21,447 bases of DNA, from contig UQIG01000034.1 of NCBI GenBank assembly GCA_900541135.1, positions 1 to 21,447 of the forward strand, given 5' to 3'. Positions 21,402 through 21,447 of the stretch are shown one piece after another (within the stretch, counting starts at the first letter, position 1; each line of letters starts with the position of its first letter). Below the pieces are notes generated by a model. That model made no database searches. It worked only from the letters and a program-made list of their open reading frames with translations, and was not told the DNA's origin. A program made the translations under genes and the position numbers. The stretch comes from an uncultured Collinsella sp. Its GTDB lineage: Bacteria; Actinomycetota; Coriobacteriia; Coriobacteriales; Coriobacteriaceae.

Positions 21402-21447
21402 ACCCCAAAACTTGGACGGCTTAAATAAGAACTACGCCGCAAGGGAC
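21394..21447 (+). mobile_element. Possible left end of an IS3-family insertion sequence (cut by window)
   Basis: TGAACTGCACCCCAAAACTT, followed by GGACGG and an AT-rich TTAAATAAGAA, resembles the terminal repeat of IS3-family elements, which often read TG...CACCCCAAAAGTTGGAC. The transposase would lie outside the window. The call rests on memory of such ends and is tentative. Confidence 0.4.

Overview
The window comes from a high-GC, Gram-positive gut-type actinobacterium. It most resembles Coriobacteriia, probably Collinsella. The grounds are strong G/C third-position codon use, sortase-anchored pilins, a GatCAB operon, a one-piece tmRNA with a tag ending in ALAA, and many intergenic palindromes. 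The genus is inferred from the character of the genes, not from a database match.

Layout. (1) 1-5853 is a sortase-assembled pilus locus: the 3' end of a Cna_B-type surface protein (MPSTG anchor), a complete backbone-type pilin (LPLTG), a strong terminator, and a class C sortase. Two unrelated genes sit between the pilin and the sortase: a winged-helix DNA-binding protein and an AbiEii-like nucleotidyltransferase that overlap by 19 bp, with a palindromic promoter in front. They look like a toxin-antitoxin/abortive-infection pair placed inside the pilus cluster. (2) 5854-6177 has no gene but is packed with repeats: two strong hairpins and a 21-bp tandem repeat. (3) 6178-9679 is gatC-gatA-gatB, translationally coupled, encoding the tRNA-dependent amidotransferase. 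GatB carries a large insertion. (4) 9680-10061 holds a perfect 38-bp inverted repeat, a terminator, a 27-bp palindrome and a 75-bp imperfect palindrome over the promoter of an AAA+/DUF4143 ATPase (10062-11426). (5) 11491-16194 is an AraC-family regulator divergent from a two-gene heterodimeric ABC exporter-fold transporter of YbtPQ/IrtAB-like character. (6) 16340-18679 is a small DUF6110-like protein and a P1B-type metal ATPase whose usual CPC motif reads YSCAL, ending at a 16-bp-stem terminator. (7) 18754-19688 is a ribbon-helix-helix/PIN toxin-antitoxin operon with a good promoter and three GCTAGC operator-like sites. (8) 19747-20181 (minus) encodes an unrecognised protein. (9) 20419-20782 is tmRNA (ssrA) with encoded CCA and a terminator. 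(10) 20834-21447 is a repeat-rich, gene-free stretch: a duplicated 52-bp unit containing an inverted piece of the tmRNA 3' end, a 62-bp tandem repeat whose hairpin shows a compensatory base-pair change, a 32-bp inverted repeat, and what looks like the edge of an IS3-like element.

How it fits together. The core genes (gatCAB, ssrA) are separated by accessory modules: pilus, two toxin-antitoxin-like pairs, ATPase, regulator-transporter and metal ATPase. The spaces between them are filled with palindromes of several unrelated kinds. The most interesting candidates are the HTH/nucleotidyltransferase pair inside the pilus locus, the palindrome-headed ATPase, and the repeat zone behind ssrA.
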